Of a DNA stretch of 64,000 nt, positions 1 through 8,802 are shown one piece after another. A program made the position numbers and the translations under genes. The notes beneath the pieces were generated by a model. The model saw nothing but the letters and a program-made list of their open reading frames with translations. It made no database searches and had not been told where the DNA came from. The stretch is from 20CM-2-55-15 sp964633285. Lineage in GTDB: Bacteria > Acidobacteriota > Terriglobia > 20CM-2-55-15. The stretch lies in NCBI GenBank assembly GCA_964633285.1, contig CAZWGA010000032.1, forward strand, positions 1 through 64,000. Reading direction: 5' to 3'. Numbering within the stretch: position 1 is the stretch's first letter; each line of letters opens with the position of its first letter.

Positions 1-1579
1 GCAGCGCGGTACGCACGTTGTCGCCTCGGAAATCTTCCGCCGTGGCTAGCGGAAGCGCGTCCGCGAGACTTGCTGCGGCCACGCCGTTTGCCTTGGCGAG
101 ATCGTCGCGGATGCTGCGGATCCGGAAATCCGCGTTCGGGATCTTCTTATTGTCGACCTTCAGCGGCACGGCGTACACCAGGTCCGCGGGAAACCCGAGG
201 TCGGCCGTTGCGGCAGAGCGGACGCGATCGAGCGAGATGCCGCTGATTACGATCAACGGAACCGCGATCGCAACCTGCAACGCCGTCCTCAAGCGCTGAA
301 CTCGACCTGCGCGCCGTCCCCCGGCGCCTGCATCGTCTTTCAAGGCAGAGAGGATCACCGGGCGACTGAAGCGAAGCGCCGGCAACAATCCGAACACGAG
401 GCTGGTCAGGAGGCAGAGTCCCATAGCGAATCCGATGGTCGGGAAATTCCATCTCAGTACCTCCTGTGCCTGAGGCGGAAGCGGCTTGTCGGTGAACAGT
501 GACCGTATGGGCAGAATGTTGAACAACACAAGCGACGCGAGGATCGTACCAAGACCCGCCATGATGACAGCTTCGCTCAACATATATTGGATCAAGTGCC
601 GGCGCGTGGCGCCGATCGCCTGGCGGATCGAGAATTCCCGCTCACGCATTGCGCTGCGAACCTGGACCATGCCGCCGATATTCAGGCACACCACCAGCAA
701 AACCATTCCAGTCAGCGTCAGCCCTACCGCTTGAATGACGGCGAGCTGGGACTTCACGAGATTGCCGAACGCGTAATACGGGGCCGCGATGCCGGACTTG
801 TTCTCGTTCGTGGATGGATACTGTTTGGCCAGCGACGATGTGACCACGGAAACTGCGGCACTCGCCTGCGCTACGCTGACTCCGGGCATCAGGCGTCCCT
901 GGATAAACACCCAGTCCTTGCTTCGGTCGGCGCCGCCGGTACGAAAATGCGGATCACGTTCGAGCGGAAGGTAGACAGCCACTTCTCCGTTCCCGGTGAG
1001 GTGGCCATCAAATTGAGCTGGTGCGATGCCCGTCACCACATGAGGGACGTCGCCCAGCGTGAGCGTCTTGCCGATAATGTCCGGATCAGAAGCCAAATAG
1101 TTTTGCCAGTACCGGTATCCCAGAATCAAAGCAGGCTCCGCATTGACTTGAGGCTGCGCGCTATCGAGCTTGGGCTCCGCGGCGCGGAAGCCCGCTCCGC
1201 GAAACAGCGTCACGCCCATCGTCTGGAAATAGTTCGTGGAGACGAACATTGCTCGCACGGAGTCCCGTTTGATTTCGCTTCGGCCGTACGTCCAGCCCAC
1301 GAGCGCCATTCCGGTATTGGCGCCGCGCAGATCGACGTAGTCCGGATAGGACCAACTCTCGGTCGCCGCGCGCGAGCCTGCCCGCGTCGTGATGATTTCG
1401 ACCAGTCCATCGGTTTTCAGGCCCGGCGGTGGCATCGAGGGAAATCGCGATACATAGGGAATCGCGATGACGGGCGCCATGCCGATACCCAACGACATGA
1501 CGCACACAAACGTAAAAGCCCGGGCTTTTGCCAGCGAGCGGCCGGCATGAATCAGGTCATTCCAGATACTGGTCAACAT
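1..1579 (-). CDS. ADOP/MacB-type ABC transporter permease, C-terminus cut by window edge
   Basis: The frame runs open from the ATG at 1579 to base 1 (526 codons visible) with no stop, so the C-terminus lies outside the window. The start MLTSIWNDLIHAGRSLAKAR resembles the N-terminus of acidobacterial ADOP permeases. A first membrane segment follows at about residues 20-40, then a long periplasmic MacB-core region. An FtsX-type membrane block comes next, with the cytoplasmic signature REFSIRQAIGATRRHLIQ between helices. Family members form macrolide/peptide efflux or lipoprotein-release assemblies with a separate ATPase, which is not present here. The usual GIGANTAIF-like sequence after helix 1 reads GIGMAPVIAI, which is divergent. 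Substrate cannot be predicted. Confidence 0.85.
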   Translation of the reverse strand, partial: MLTSIWNDLIHAGRSLAKARAFTFVCVMSLGIGMAPVIAIPYVSRFPSMPPPGLKTDGLVEIITTRAGSRAATESWSYPDYVDLRGANTGMALVGWTYGRSEIKRDSVRAMFVSTNYFQTMGVTLFRGAGFRAAEPKLDSAQPQVNAEPALILGYRYWQNYLASDPDIIGKTLTLGDVPHVVTGIAPAQFDGHLTGNGEVAVYLPLERDPHFRTGGADRSKDWVFIQGRLMPGVSVAQASAAVSVVTSSLAKQYPSTNENKSGIAAPYYAFGNLVKSQLAVIQAVGLTLTGMVLLVVCLNIGGMVQVRSAMREREFSIRQAIGATRRHLIQYMLSEAVIMAGLGTILASLVLFNILPIRSLFTDKPLPPQAQEVLRWNFPTIGFAMGLCLLTSLVFGLLPALRFSRPVILSALKDDAGAGGRRAGRVQRLRTALQVAIAVPLIVISGISLDRVRSAATADLGFPADLVYAVPLKVDNKKIPNADFRIRSIRDDLAKANGVAAASLADALPLATAEDFRGDNVRTAL

Positions 1580-1672
1580 GGTTCTGGGATTTAAACATAG
1601 TCATCTTTGCATTGCAAAGTGATTTATGAATGATCGTTACAGACAGGTCCGTACTAAAGGCGATGATGACTT

Positions 1673-2335
1673 CTATTGCGGTCTGAAGATGACAATCTGG
1701 TTCACGCGACCTCGATTGAACCAGATCAGGATGCCTTTGGATCTCCACTCCCATTTTTCTCCGCCGCTCTTCTTCACCTCTGAATCGGGTTCTCCGTAGG
1801 CCTGCCTGGCTGTCTTCTGGAGCATTCCCCATCCGATGCCGGCCTGTGTTACTCCGCGAAACTCCTTATTGAACCGGAGTTCCATCGCTTCTCCGCGGTT
1901 ATCCAGCAAACAATTGATGCCCAGTTTTCGCCACGCCAGGATCGGGCTCTGTAGAGGACGGTCGGGCACGCCGAGCGCGTGCTCCAAAGCGGGTGGATTC
2001 ATTCCAACGGTGAATTCTCCCCATCCGACACCTTCTTTGATGATGCGCCCGGCTTCAAACGCAGGCTTCGCCGGCTCGATCGGAACCGGCACGGCGCTGA
2101 TCATCGCCTGGATAACGGCATCACTCACTTTCGCCTTCTTCAAATCGATGAGGTCCTTCGGTGTCGTGTGGAACGCGGTCGGGGTTTGCTTGATTACAGC
2201 CAGGATGACGTCTTCACCCAGGCCGGATTTTGTCATCCGGACAATATCTTCGTTCTTCAGGATCGTCTTCTCTTGAGCCTTGCAAGGGATGACCATGAAG
2301 ATGAACACGAATACGGCAGCGAGAATACGCTTCAT
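1673..2335 (-). CDS. secreted hypothetical protein with helical N-terminal module
   Basis: 220 residues. A clear signal peptide (MKRILAAVFVFIFMVIPCKA) is followed by a module with the pattern LKNEDIVRMTKSGLGEDVIL and DAVIQAM. This arrangement is common in secreted acidobacterial proteins and is often annotated only as a hypothetical helical repeat. The C-terminal half (about 95-220) is rich in glycine and tryptophan (GVGWGEFTVGM, GIGWGM). It resembles small beta-rich domains that compare a protein parameter to a threshold, but I do not recognise a function. It lies 22 bp upstream, in sequence order, of the cytochrome-like gene at 2358 on the same strand, so the two may be co-transcribed. Confidence 0.75.
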   Translation of the reverse strand: MKRILAAVFVFIFMVIPCKAQEKTILKNEDIVRMTKSGLGEDVILAVIKQTPTAFHTTPKDLIDLKKAKVSDAVIQAMISAVPVPIEPAKPAFEAGRIIKEGVGWGEFTVGMNPPALEHALGVPDRPLQSPILAWRKLGINCLLDNRGEAMELRFNKEFRGVTQAGIGWGMLQKTARQAYGEPDSEVKKSGGEKWEWRSKGILIWFNRGRVNQIVIFRPQ

Positions 2336-2357
2336 TTTGGTTCCTTTGGGTATGACG

Positions 2358-3044
2358 TCACTTCCTCGTGATGAATGCGACCAGTGCCTCGATTTCAGCG
2401 ACCTTCAGATTTAAATTCGGCATCGCGTACGGCGATCCGCAATAGGATCGATCCTTGCTGCAAACCTCCGCGGGTACCGGCGTTATGCTCGGGTCTGCCA
2501 GGAATCTCCTGAGGTACTCCACAGCGAATCGGTTACTCGTCAAGTCCGGACCATAAACGCGACCGCCGTTCACCTTCGGATGAAGATGGCAGCCGTTGCA
2601 GCCTTTCGACGTGAACAGGTGCGAGCCGCGAATTGCGAGTGAAAATGGCATTGGTAGCGGTTCTCCTGGAGCAATGACCTTGAGGGGCGGCAGCGTGGCG
2701 GCGTTTTCGTAGTCGGTATCGAACGCAATAGTCCAATCGCCGGATTCCGGCAGTACCAATGAGGTCATATACTCTCCCGCCACAGCGCTGGCCTTCGCTG
2801 TGGCTTTGACCGCGCGTCCTTTTGCACGGGTCGCACGGACAACGGGATGCAAGTCCGTCAGGGGCTCCAACGATGGCACCCATACCGTGAATGTCAGGTT
2901 CAATGGCTCTCCTGCAACGGCGAAGTCGGGAAAATCTTTCACTGTGACGAGATCCCAACCTCCGGAGTATGCCAGGCTCACGAGAGAGAACAGCGCCACG
3001 AGGCCGAGCAGCAATCGCAACGCGGATGGTGTGTGCATGTTCAT
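2358..3044 (-). CDS. secreted monoheme cytochrome c with YtkA-like N-terminal domain
   Basis: 228 residues with a signal peptide (about 1-27). Residues about 30-130 form a beta-rich region resembling YtkA/FixH-like domains. The C-terminal domain (about 138-228) has a heme-attachment motif CNGCH at 149-153 and a likely methionine ligand in YAMPN (M188). The tail LKVAEIEALVAFITRK is the closing helix typical of class I cytochromes c. It should act in the periplasm or on the outer face as an electron carrier. An additional Cys pair (C175, C182) could form a disulfide. The partner oxidoreductase is not evident nearby. Confidence 0.8.
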   Translation of the reverse strand: MNMHTPSALRLLLGLVALFSLVSLAYSGGWDLVTVKDFPDFAVAGEPLNLTFTVWVPSLEPLTDLHPVVRATRAKGRAVKATAKASAVAGEYMTSLVLPESGDWTIAFDTDYENAATLPPLKVIAPGEPLPMPFSLAIRGSHLFTSKGCNGCHLHPKVNGGRVYGPDLTSNRFAVEYLRRFLADPSITPVPAEVCSKDRSYCGSPYAMPNLNLKVAEIEALVAFITRK

Positions 3045-3213
3045 AACATTAACTCCGCGGAATGAGTCCGGGCAACCAGTGGAGCATAACGGCTCTGCCG
3101 CTCAGCCGCGAGCGGCGTGAGAGCGAATTTGCGACGAGATGAAACCGCTAAAGCGCCGAACATCGCTCTCCAGCGGCTTAGCCGGTAGACGTTCATCCAG
3201 CATGTTTCACAGC

Positions 3214-3735
3214 TCACGCCTGAATGTCGTACGCCTTAAGTTTGTTGTAGATCGTCTTCACATCGATCCCCAGATGGCGAGCGGCCTCTGCTTTGTTGTT
3301 CTTCGCGTGTTCCAGTGTTCGAACGATGAGTTCGCGTTCAGCGTCTGCTATTGTCGTCTCGCCGACTTGAAAAACAAGGTTTTCCGCTGAAGCTTCTTCC
3401 GTTGGCGGCCGGAGTATCTCAATCACCGCCGAAATGATTCCTCGCGTAGTTTCGCTGTTTAGCTGACCAATCTCCTGAACCACGAGAGCGTTGCTCCCAG
3501 TGAAAAGTTTGCCTGGTCGTACGAAATTTTCAACGCGCAATGAACCAACGGCGAAATCTTTATTCTGTAGTGATATGGCGCGTGCATCTCCGTACGGTTT
3601 GCTTGTCACTTGGCACAGAATCCAATCGCCTCGGTCCGCGTCCGCCAGCACGACTGCCGGTCTCAGTTTGGATTGAGAGAGATCAGAGAATCGGAAAGCG
3701 ACAAGAACTACTTTGCCGGCTGCAAGTAAAGCCAT
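3214..3735 (-). CDS. PemK/MazF-like toxin fused to a Fis-type helix-turn-helix domain
   Basis: 173 residues. Residues about 6-108 look like a PemK/MazF endoribonuclease: the segment GKVVLVAFRFSDLSQSKLRP is followed by VVLAD, and the family's central QVTS motif is at 42-45. After a short linker, residues about 123-170 form a Fis-family DNA-binding tail (DAERELIVRTLEH, NKAEAARHLGIDVKTIYNKL). That tail is close to the C-termini of NtrC-class sigma-54 activators. The ATG at 3735 overlaps the upstream antitoxin by 28 nt, as expected for a coupled toxin-antitoxin pair. MazF toxins normally end after about 110-120 residues, so the tail is extra. It may give the toxin its own DNA-binding, autoregulatory or targeting activity, or it may be a relic of recombination. 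Nuclease activity is inferred. Confidence 0.8.
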   Translation of the reverse strand: MALLAAGKVVLVAFRFSDLSQSKLRPAVVLADADRGDWILCQVTSKPYGDARAISLQNKDFAVGSLRVENFVRPGKLFTGSNALVVQEIGQLNSETTRGIISAVIEILRPPTEEASAENLVFQVGETTIADAERELIVRTLEHAKNNKAEAARHLGIDVKTIYNKLKAYDIQA

Positions 3736-3923
3736 GCTTCATTCTCTTCGGGCCGGTTCCAGTCCCCGAGGGCAGCCTCACTGAGCATCGCCGCCTCCTC
3801 AGCATGTGCGCCCGGTTCGTCGAGAATCACGACGAGGGCACGCCGCGCTGCACCCGGATGAACAGGCTCAAGTAGCCGAATATTTCCTTGTTCGTCGATT
3901 AAAGCTTCAATTGTTCTGATCAT
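3708..3923 (-). CDS. small antitoxin of PemK/MazF-type pair
   Basis: 71 residues starting at the ATG at 3923. The N-terminal half (MIRTIEALIDEQGNIRLLEP) is a short beta-rich segment similar to the swapped-hairpin/DUF2281-like antitoxins that precede PemK-type toxins. The C-terminal half (LSEAALGDWNRPEENEAWLY) is an acidic helix of the sort that wraps the toxin and blocks its RNA site. The stop codon lies 28 nt inside the toxin gene, implying translational coupling and excess antitoxin. The upstream 140 bp (3924-4063) must hold the promoter, but no operator is obvious. The family call rests on sequence resemblance and position. Confidence 0.75.
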   Translation of the reverse strand: MIRTIEALIDEQGNIRLLEPVHPGAARRALVVILDEPGAHAEEAAMLSEAALGDWNRPEENEAWLYLQPAK

Positions 3924-4063
3924 GACTTAACCTACTCGGAGCATTTTATCGAATTTAGCGGCCTGCCGGAATCCGGCAAATGGCTTTGCCGATGAATTGT
4001 AACTAAGGGAAAGGCATGGGATGCAGACATCAGAATCTCCCTATGCTTGTTGTGCGGCGTAGC

Positions 4064-4480
4064 CTACTGCCAGTAACTGTTACGCCTCTTCAGATTGATG
4101 GTGTCTCGCGCGCCGTCAATTCCACCTACTAACCCATCCCTCTTCAACTCTCCTTCAAAATGGCCACGAAGAGCTGGCGAATCGGAAGGCAAGTCGAACG
4201 AGAGCCTGTTTCCCTGGACCTTTGCCTTGACGAGTATGGGATCGCTCGGGGAACCTTCGGCATTTTGAACTAGAGCCCAATATTGATCGATGCTGTACGT
4301 TATGAAAATCTCTGTACCGACAACATCCCCAGCCTCCTTGATGTAGCGCATGTCCGAGAATATTCCTGTTGGTTGGACACGTGTCTGGCTGTCCGCCGAT
4401 GCTCCTAGAATGAATGCAATGCGAATCGAGGGTTCATCAGTGTCCGACTGCTTCGCATGCCGAAGGTGATTGAGATTCAC
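4064..4480 (-). CDS. hypothetical protein, coupled to nitrobindin-like gene
   Basis: 138 residues. The start is a GTG at 4480 whose last bases overlap the TGA stop of the gene before it (GTGA), so translation is likely coupled. No signal peptide or membrane segment is evident. The middle section (SDMRYIKEAGDVVGTEIFIT) and later VKAKVQGNRLSFDLP suggest a beta-sandwich similar to those found in many secreted Acidobacteriota proteins of unknown role. I do not recognise the family. An alternative internal start exists, but the coupled start fits the context better. Confidence 0.6.
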   Translation of the reverse strand: MNLNHLRHAKQSDTDEPSIRIAFILGASADSQTRVQPTGIFSDMRYIKEAGDVVGTEIFITYSIDQYWALVQNAEGSPSDPILVKAKVQGNRLSFDLPSDSPALRGHFEGELKRDGLVGGIDGARDTINLKRRNSYWQ

Positions 4481-5034
4481 ATCTTTTCCAGCGTGTTCTG
4501 ATCGATGTGATGGAAAATGTCCCTCTGGCCCTTGATCTGAATCTGAGTGTCTTCACGATAGCTGAACAACTGAGAGCTGTGGAGAGTAATGCGGGCTTCA
4601 TACGCCACAGTCCTGAATTCCTCGTCCAGAAACGGGTTCGAGCAGATGCCGAACGTCGATGACCCACGTGTTGCCTTGACGGCCAACGCCGTTGAATCCG
4701 GTTCTGCGGTTCCGCCGGCCAGCACGGTTACTCCGCGAGGGATCATAAAGGAATGCATGACCTGTTTCGCCGCCGGATCCCACAGCCAGTAACCCAGTTG
4801 CTGATGGAAAGGATCCTCTTCCCGCAAGCGCCACGCCGTACGCGTATAGCTCACGACGTATAAAGTTTGTTCATGGTTGACGGCTGGGGCCATTGGCGTG
4901 AAAACGATCTGTTCACGAAATGCGTTTTTTTCGACGCCGCGAAAGTCATCAGGCGCCGTGTCGTCTCCAGTCGAGCCCTGCCACGTTCCGGCAAAAGCAG
5001 CCAGCGGACCAAAGAGTGCAAGATTAATTGTCAT
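4477..5034 (-). CDS. heme-binding beta-barrel (nitrobindin/THAP4-like) family protein
   Basis: 185 residues, no signal peptide. The start NLALFGPLAAFAGTWQGSTG matches the opening of the nitrobindin-like beta-barrel family (formerly DUF1794). Later blocks also fit: GYWLWDPAAKQVMHSFMIPR, the glycine-rich VLAGGTAEP, and the closing FHHIDQNTLEKM. Known members bind ferric heme and react with nitric oxide or peroxynitrite in the cytoplasm. Heme ligation depends on a C-terminal histidine, and HH near residues 174-175 is the candidate. It is the first gene of a two-gene unit with the overlapping reading frame at 4064-4480. Whether it really binds heme cannot be told from sequence. Confidence 0.75.
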   Translation of the reverse strand: MTINLALFGPLAAFAGTWQGSTGDDTAPDDFRGVEKNAFREQIVFTPMAPAVNHEQTLYVVSYTRTAWRLREEDPFHQQLGYWLWDPAAKQVMHSFMIPRGVTVLAGGTAEPDSTALAVKATRGSSTFGICSNPFLDEEFRTVAYEARITLHSSQLFSYREDTQIQIKGQRDIFHHIDQNTLEKM

Positions 5035-5089
5035 GATCGTTTCTTATACCGGCCGATGGGTTTCGGGTCAATGCGCAGATCCGCAAAAG

Positions 5090-6544
5090 TCAGCCGCGAA
5101 TGTAGACCGCTTTCTGATCGATGAAGAATTCCAAACCGGTGCGGCCGTTTTCAGGCAGGCCGGCGCCGGATTGTTTCACGCCGCCGAAGGGCATGGACGG
5201 TTCTTTATAGCCGGTATGGATGTTGACGTGAGCGAGACCCGCTTCGATGTTGTCCACGTACTTGCGGGCGCTCGCGACATTCTTCGTGAAGATTGCAGAA
5301 GACAGTCCGTAGATCGAGTTGTTGGCAAGTTCGAGCGCTTCGTCCAGCGAAGTGAAATCGCAGACGGCGACAACCGGTCCGAAGATTTCGTCGCGGAAGA
5401 CTTGCATGGCGGGTTTCACGCCCGTGAAAACGGTTGGGCGAATGAAATATCCCGCGGGACTTGCGGGTTCGCTGCCGGCGATCATCTGTGCGCCGTCGGC
5501 CTGAGCCTGACGGATCGCCCGCGTGATGTCGTCGAATTGTTGCGGACCGGCAACGGGACCCATGTCGGTCGTTTCCAGTGTGCCGTCACCGACATTCATC
5601 TTTGCGCAACGCGCGGCGAGCATTTCCAGAAACTGTTTTGCAATTCCACGATGCAGGAGCACCCGGCTGGTTGAAGTGCACCATTGGCCGCCATTCGAAA
5701 AACCCGCTGTGACCACGGCAGTCACGGCCTCGTTAAGATCGGCGTCGTCCATCACGATCGCGGCATTCTTGCCGCCGAGTTCAAGTTGAGTGCGAGTGAG
5801 GTTGGCGGAAGCCTTCACCTGGATCTTCTTGCCGACTTCTGTCGAACCCGTGAACGTGATCGCGCGCACGCGCGGATCTTCGACGATGACGTTTCCGATC
5901 GATGAACCCAGGCCCGTCACGCAATTGAAAACGCCCGCAGGCAATCCGGCGCGCTCGAACAGTTGCGTCATGAACACGCCCGACCACGGAGTGAATGTCG
6001 CCGGCTTGAACACGACCGTATTGCCGGTGAGCAGTGCTGGAAGCGTTTTCCGGCTCATGACGTTCATCGGGAAGTTCCAGGGACTGATGACGCCGACGAC
6101 GCCGAGAGGTTGATATTGAACGTAAGTCGAGATATCGCGAAAGGCGCCTGGCCCCGCCGAGCCCGCAAATACAGCAACCTGATTCAGATGATAACTGCCC
6201 TCGATCAGCGCCGAATCGACTTCGGCGCGCGATTCCTTGATCGTCTTCCCGTTTTCCAGCGTGACAATGCGCGCGAGTTCTTCGCGCGATTCCTTTAACA
6301 GACGGACAAACTCGGCGATGTATTGCTGACGTTCCGAGAGAGGTGTGCGGCGCCAGGTGCGAAATGCGTTGTCTGCAACGTCGATCGCTTCCCGGACATC
6401 TTCCGGGGTTGAAGATTGAAAGAGAGCGATGTTGCTGCCGCGGAAGGCCGGGTTCTCGTTTTCAAAAGTAGCGCCGTTTCGAGAGGCTTTCCACTTCCCA
6501 TTCACAAAGTTTTTGAAAGTCTCGACTTTCTCCGCAACCGACAT
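5090..6544 (-). CDS. NAD(P)-dependent aldehyde dehydrogenase
   Basis: 484 residues, the usual length for the family. It oxidises an aldehyde to a carboxylate. The oxyanion asparagine is N157 in SPWNFP, the cofactor lysine is K180, the general base is E255 in LELGGKN, and the nucleophile is C289 in NGGQWCTSTSR. A strong ribosome binding site (AGGAGG) sits 7 nt before the ATG at 6544. It is the last gene of a four-gene operon with an iron alcohol dehydrogenase, an Ldh-type dehydrogenase and an HpcH/HpaI aldolase. A role in oxidising the aldehyde released by the aldolase is likely. The closest general resemblance is to alpha-ketoglutaric-semialdehyde or lactaldehyde dehydrogenases, but the substrate is not fixed by the sequence. 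Confidence 0.92.
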   Translation of the reverse strand: MSVAEKVETFKNFVNGKWKASRNGATFENENPAFRGSNIALFQSSTPEDVREAIDVADNAFRTWRRTPLSERQQYIAEFVRLLKESREELARIVTLENGKTIKESRAEVDSALIEGSYHLNQVAVFAGSAGPGAFRDISTYVQYQPLGVVGVISPWNFPMNVMSRKTLPALLTGNTVVFKPATFTPWSGVFMTQLFERAGLPAGVFNCVTGLGSSIGNVIVEDPRVRAITFTGSTEVGKKIQVKASANLTRTQLELGGKNAAIVMDDADLNEAVTAVVTAGFSNGGQWCTSTSRVLLHRGIAKQFLEMLAARCAKMNVGDGTLETTDMGPVAGPQQFDDITRAIRQAQADGAQMIAGSEPASPAGYFIRPTVFTGVKPAMQVFRDEIFGPVVAVCDFTSLDEALELANNSIYGLSSAIFTKNVASARKYVDNIEAGLAHVNIHTGYKEPSMPFGGVKQSGAGLPENGRTGLEFFIDQKAVYIRG

Positions 6545-6562
6545 TAATAATCCTCCTGAATT

Positions 6563-7786
6563 CTAATACCCTGCTTCCAGAATCCCGATCAACGCTTCCT
6601 TGTCGAATGCCACAGGACTGTTGTCCAACAGGCGCTTCACACTGGTGGAAAGCTCTGCCATCTCGGCGATCTGTTCCCGTTTCAAACCAATGGCGCCGAG
6701 TCCGCGCGGGATCATGACCTTGTCGCCGAGTCTGGCCACCATTTCGGGCGCCTGTTCGGCGGCTTCTTCATCGCGGACGCGTTCCAGGCTCGAATCGAAG
6801 GCACGCGCGATGAATGCCATTTCCGGGACGCGCGCTTTCAGAATGGCTTTCATGACTGCGGGCATCAGAACGGCGTTGCCGAGTCCGTGGGACGTGTGGG
6901 TCGCTTCGCCGACGGAATACTGAAGAGCATGCACAGTCGCCGTGCCCGCTGCGGAAAATGCCATGCCGGCGAGAAGGCTCGCGAGCGCCATGTTCTCGCG
7001 TCCTTCGCGATTTGCCGGATCCGAAACGGCGGTCGGCAGCGACTTCGCAATCAATTTGATCGCCTGCATTGCAAGCGCATCCGATGCCGGATTCTTTCCA
7101 ACGAAGATCGCGTGCGGCGATCGTCCCTCGGGTATTTTTGCGCAATAGGATTCGATCGCGTGCGACAACGCATCCATACCTGAATGCGATGTGACGTGCG
7201 GCGGGCAGGAAACAACGAGCGAAGGATCGACGATCGCCCATTTCGGAATGATGCGCCGCGTGGCGATTCCGACTTTCATGTAGCGATCCGGATCGGTTAC
7301 AACGGCGACCGGGCTCACCTCGGAACCCGTACCCGAAGTTGTCGGAATACAGATCACGTCAACAATGGGGCCCGGAACGTTATGCTCGCCGTAGTACTTC
7401 GTCAGGGGGCCGCCGTACTTGAAAAGAATCGCGCTGGTCTTCGCGAGATCCATGTTGCTGCCGCCGCCGACGCCGATCATGACATCCGGATTAAACTGGC
7501 GCGCGGCATCCGCGCATTGACCGATAAGTTCGAGGTTGATATCCGGCCGGCCGTCGGGGAATACGAGAACCTCGGCCCCGCCTTCTTTCAGGAGGTCTTC
7601 GACTTTATCCGCAATGCCGCTCTTGATGATGTTTTTGTCGCTGCAGACCATCACGCGTTTGCCGAGTTCCTTCGTGACGGTGCGGAGTTCTTCCAGCACG
7701 CCCCAGCCAAAGAAAACCCGGCCCGCGGTGGAAAAACCCCAGTGGCGGCTACTTGCCGATTGTGGATCGGAGTTGCTCTGCGGCAT
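6563..7786 (-). CDS. iron-containing alcohol dehydrogenase
   Basis: 407 residues. The dinucleotide-binding motif GGGSNMD is at about 107-113, and the metal-binding region runs from PTTSGTGSEVSPVAV to HSGMDALSHAIES (D205, H209). Further histidines in the later helices (ATHTSHGLGNAVLMP) complete the Fe(II) site. It interconverts an alcohol and an aldehyde or ketone with NAD(H). AGGAGG lies 6 nt before the ATG at 7786. The start overlaps the end of the upstream Ldh-type gene by 38 nt, showing tight operon coupling. With the downstream aldehyde dehydrogenase (18 bp away) it could dispose of an aldehyde by reduction or oxidation according to redox state. Confidence 0.92.
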   Translation of the reverse strand: MPQSNSDPQSASSRHWGFSTAGRVFFGWGVLEELRTVTKELGKRVMVCSDKNIIKSGIADKVEDLLKEGGAEVLVFPDGRPDINLELIGQCADAARQFNPDVMIGVGGGSNMDLAKTSAILFKYGGPLTKYYGEHNVPGPIVDVICIPTTSGTGSEVSPVAVVTDPDRYMKVGIATRRIIPKWAIVDPSLVVSCPPHVTSHSGMDALSHAIESYCAKIPEGRSPHAIFVGKNPASDALAMQAIKLIAKSLPTAVSDPANREGRENMALASLLAGMAFSAAGTATVHALQYSVGEATHTSHGLGNAVLMPAVMKAILKARVPEMAFIARAFDSSLERVRDEEAAEQAPEMVARLGDKVMIPRGLGAIGLKREQIAEMAELSTSVKRLLDNSPVAFDKEALIGILEAGY

Positions 7787-8777
7787 GCCAAACCTCCTCG
7801 GGATGTGGAATCCCGCTTACGAGCCGTTCTTCGCGAAGCTTATGCTCAGGATCCCCCGGCACCATGACTTGTTTAAATCCCGTGCCTGGCTTCGATGCCC
7901 GTAATTCATTCAAGTATTTCTTTACGCCCGCAGCGAGCGTTTCGCCGCCGGGGAAGGCCTTCGGGTCCATCACAATAAAGAGGTCACCGACCGTACACCT
8001 CCACTGGTCATCGAGAGTACCCAGAACTTCGCGGCCCGTGGGCATTCCCGGCAACAGGCCCGCCAGCATTTCGATGGAAATGCCGAGCCCGTAGCCTTTC
8101 GGTCCTCCGGCGGGACTCAGCGAGCCGGCCAAAGCAGCATCGGGATCGGTCGTAGGAGTTCCATTCTTATCCACCGCCCAGCCTTCGGGAACTTTCTCGC
8201 CACGATGTTTCAATGCGATAATCCGGCCCATCGCGCTAACCGACGTTGCCATATCGAGCAGGAACGGGCGGGGTTCGCCGGGAATTCCTATCGCAATCGG
8301 ATTTGTGCCGACCAAAGCCTCGGCGCCTCCGAAGGGGTGCACCAAAGCTTCGGTTGTGGTGAAGCAAAGGCTGGCCAGACCCTCGACAGCGCGGCGTTCC
8401 GCATAATATCCGACCATTCCGATGTGGCCTGCGTTGCGAACAGTGAGCACGCCCACACCGTGTTTTCGGACGGCCGGTGTCAGTTCGCGGAGAGATAGTT
8501 CGCAGATTGCGGTTCCAAAACCATCCTTGCCGTCGACGTTCAGTACCGCATCGGTGCTCCAGGTCTTTTCCGGTTTCACATTGACCTTGAGCAAACCTTT
8601 CTGAATGCGCGAAGCCATGATCGGCAACCGCTGGACTCCGTGAGAATGAATTCCACGGAGATCGGCTTCCGTCCACACATCGGCCTGAATGAACGCTTCT
8701 TCTTCATTCGCTCCCAAACCGCGGAGGACGGCAACGACAGTGTCGATTTGTTGTTGTCGAGAAACGGTTACAGACAT
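7749..8777 (-). CDS. Ldh-family (malate/L-lactate/ureidoglycolate type) oxidoreductase
   Basis: 342 residues from the ATG at 8777. A TTG 18 nt upstream is possible but less likely, because the ATG is preceded by AGGACAC. The family signature QADVWTEADLRGIHSHGVQR includes the catalytic histidine region, and later TNPIAIGIPG and GGPKGYGLGISIEMLAGLLP fit the NAD-binding fold peculiar to this family. Enzymes of this group reduce 2-oxo acids or oxidise 2-hydroxy acids with NAD(P)H. It lies between an aldolase and an alcohol dehydrogenase, so it may act on a 2-oxo or 2-hydroxy acid in the same pathway. A REPIN-like palindrome fills most of the gap to the aldolase gene. Confidence 0.88.
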   Translation of the reverse strand: MSVTVSRQQQIDTVVAVLRGLGANEEEAFIQADVWTEADLRGIHSHGVQRLPIMASRIQKGLLKVNVKPEKTWSTDAVLNVDGKDGFGTAICELSLRELTPAVRKHGVGVLTVRNAGHIGMVGYYAERRAVEGLASLCFTTTEALVHPFGGAEALVGTNPIAIGIPGEPRPFLLDMATSVSAMGRIIALKHRGEKVPEGWAVDKNGTPTTDPDAALAGSLSPAGGPKGYGLGISIEMLAGLLPGMPTGREVLGTLDDQWRCTVGDLFIVMDPKAFPGGETLAAGVKKYLNELRASKPGTGFKQVMVPGDPEHKLREERLVSGIPHPEEVWHAAEQLRSTIGK

Positions 8778-8802
8778 GATCCGTGTGTCCTGCAAGAAAT
8801 TC

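Noticed and set aside
587..1594. 335-codon plus-strand frame opposite the ADOP permease
   Set aside because: The minus strand gives a continuous permease with FtsX motifs over the same bases; the plus frame has no family features.
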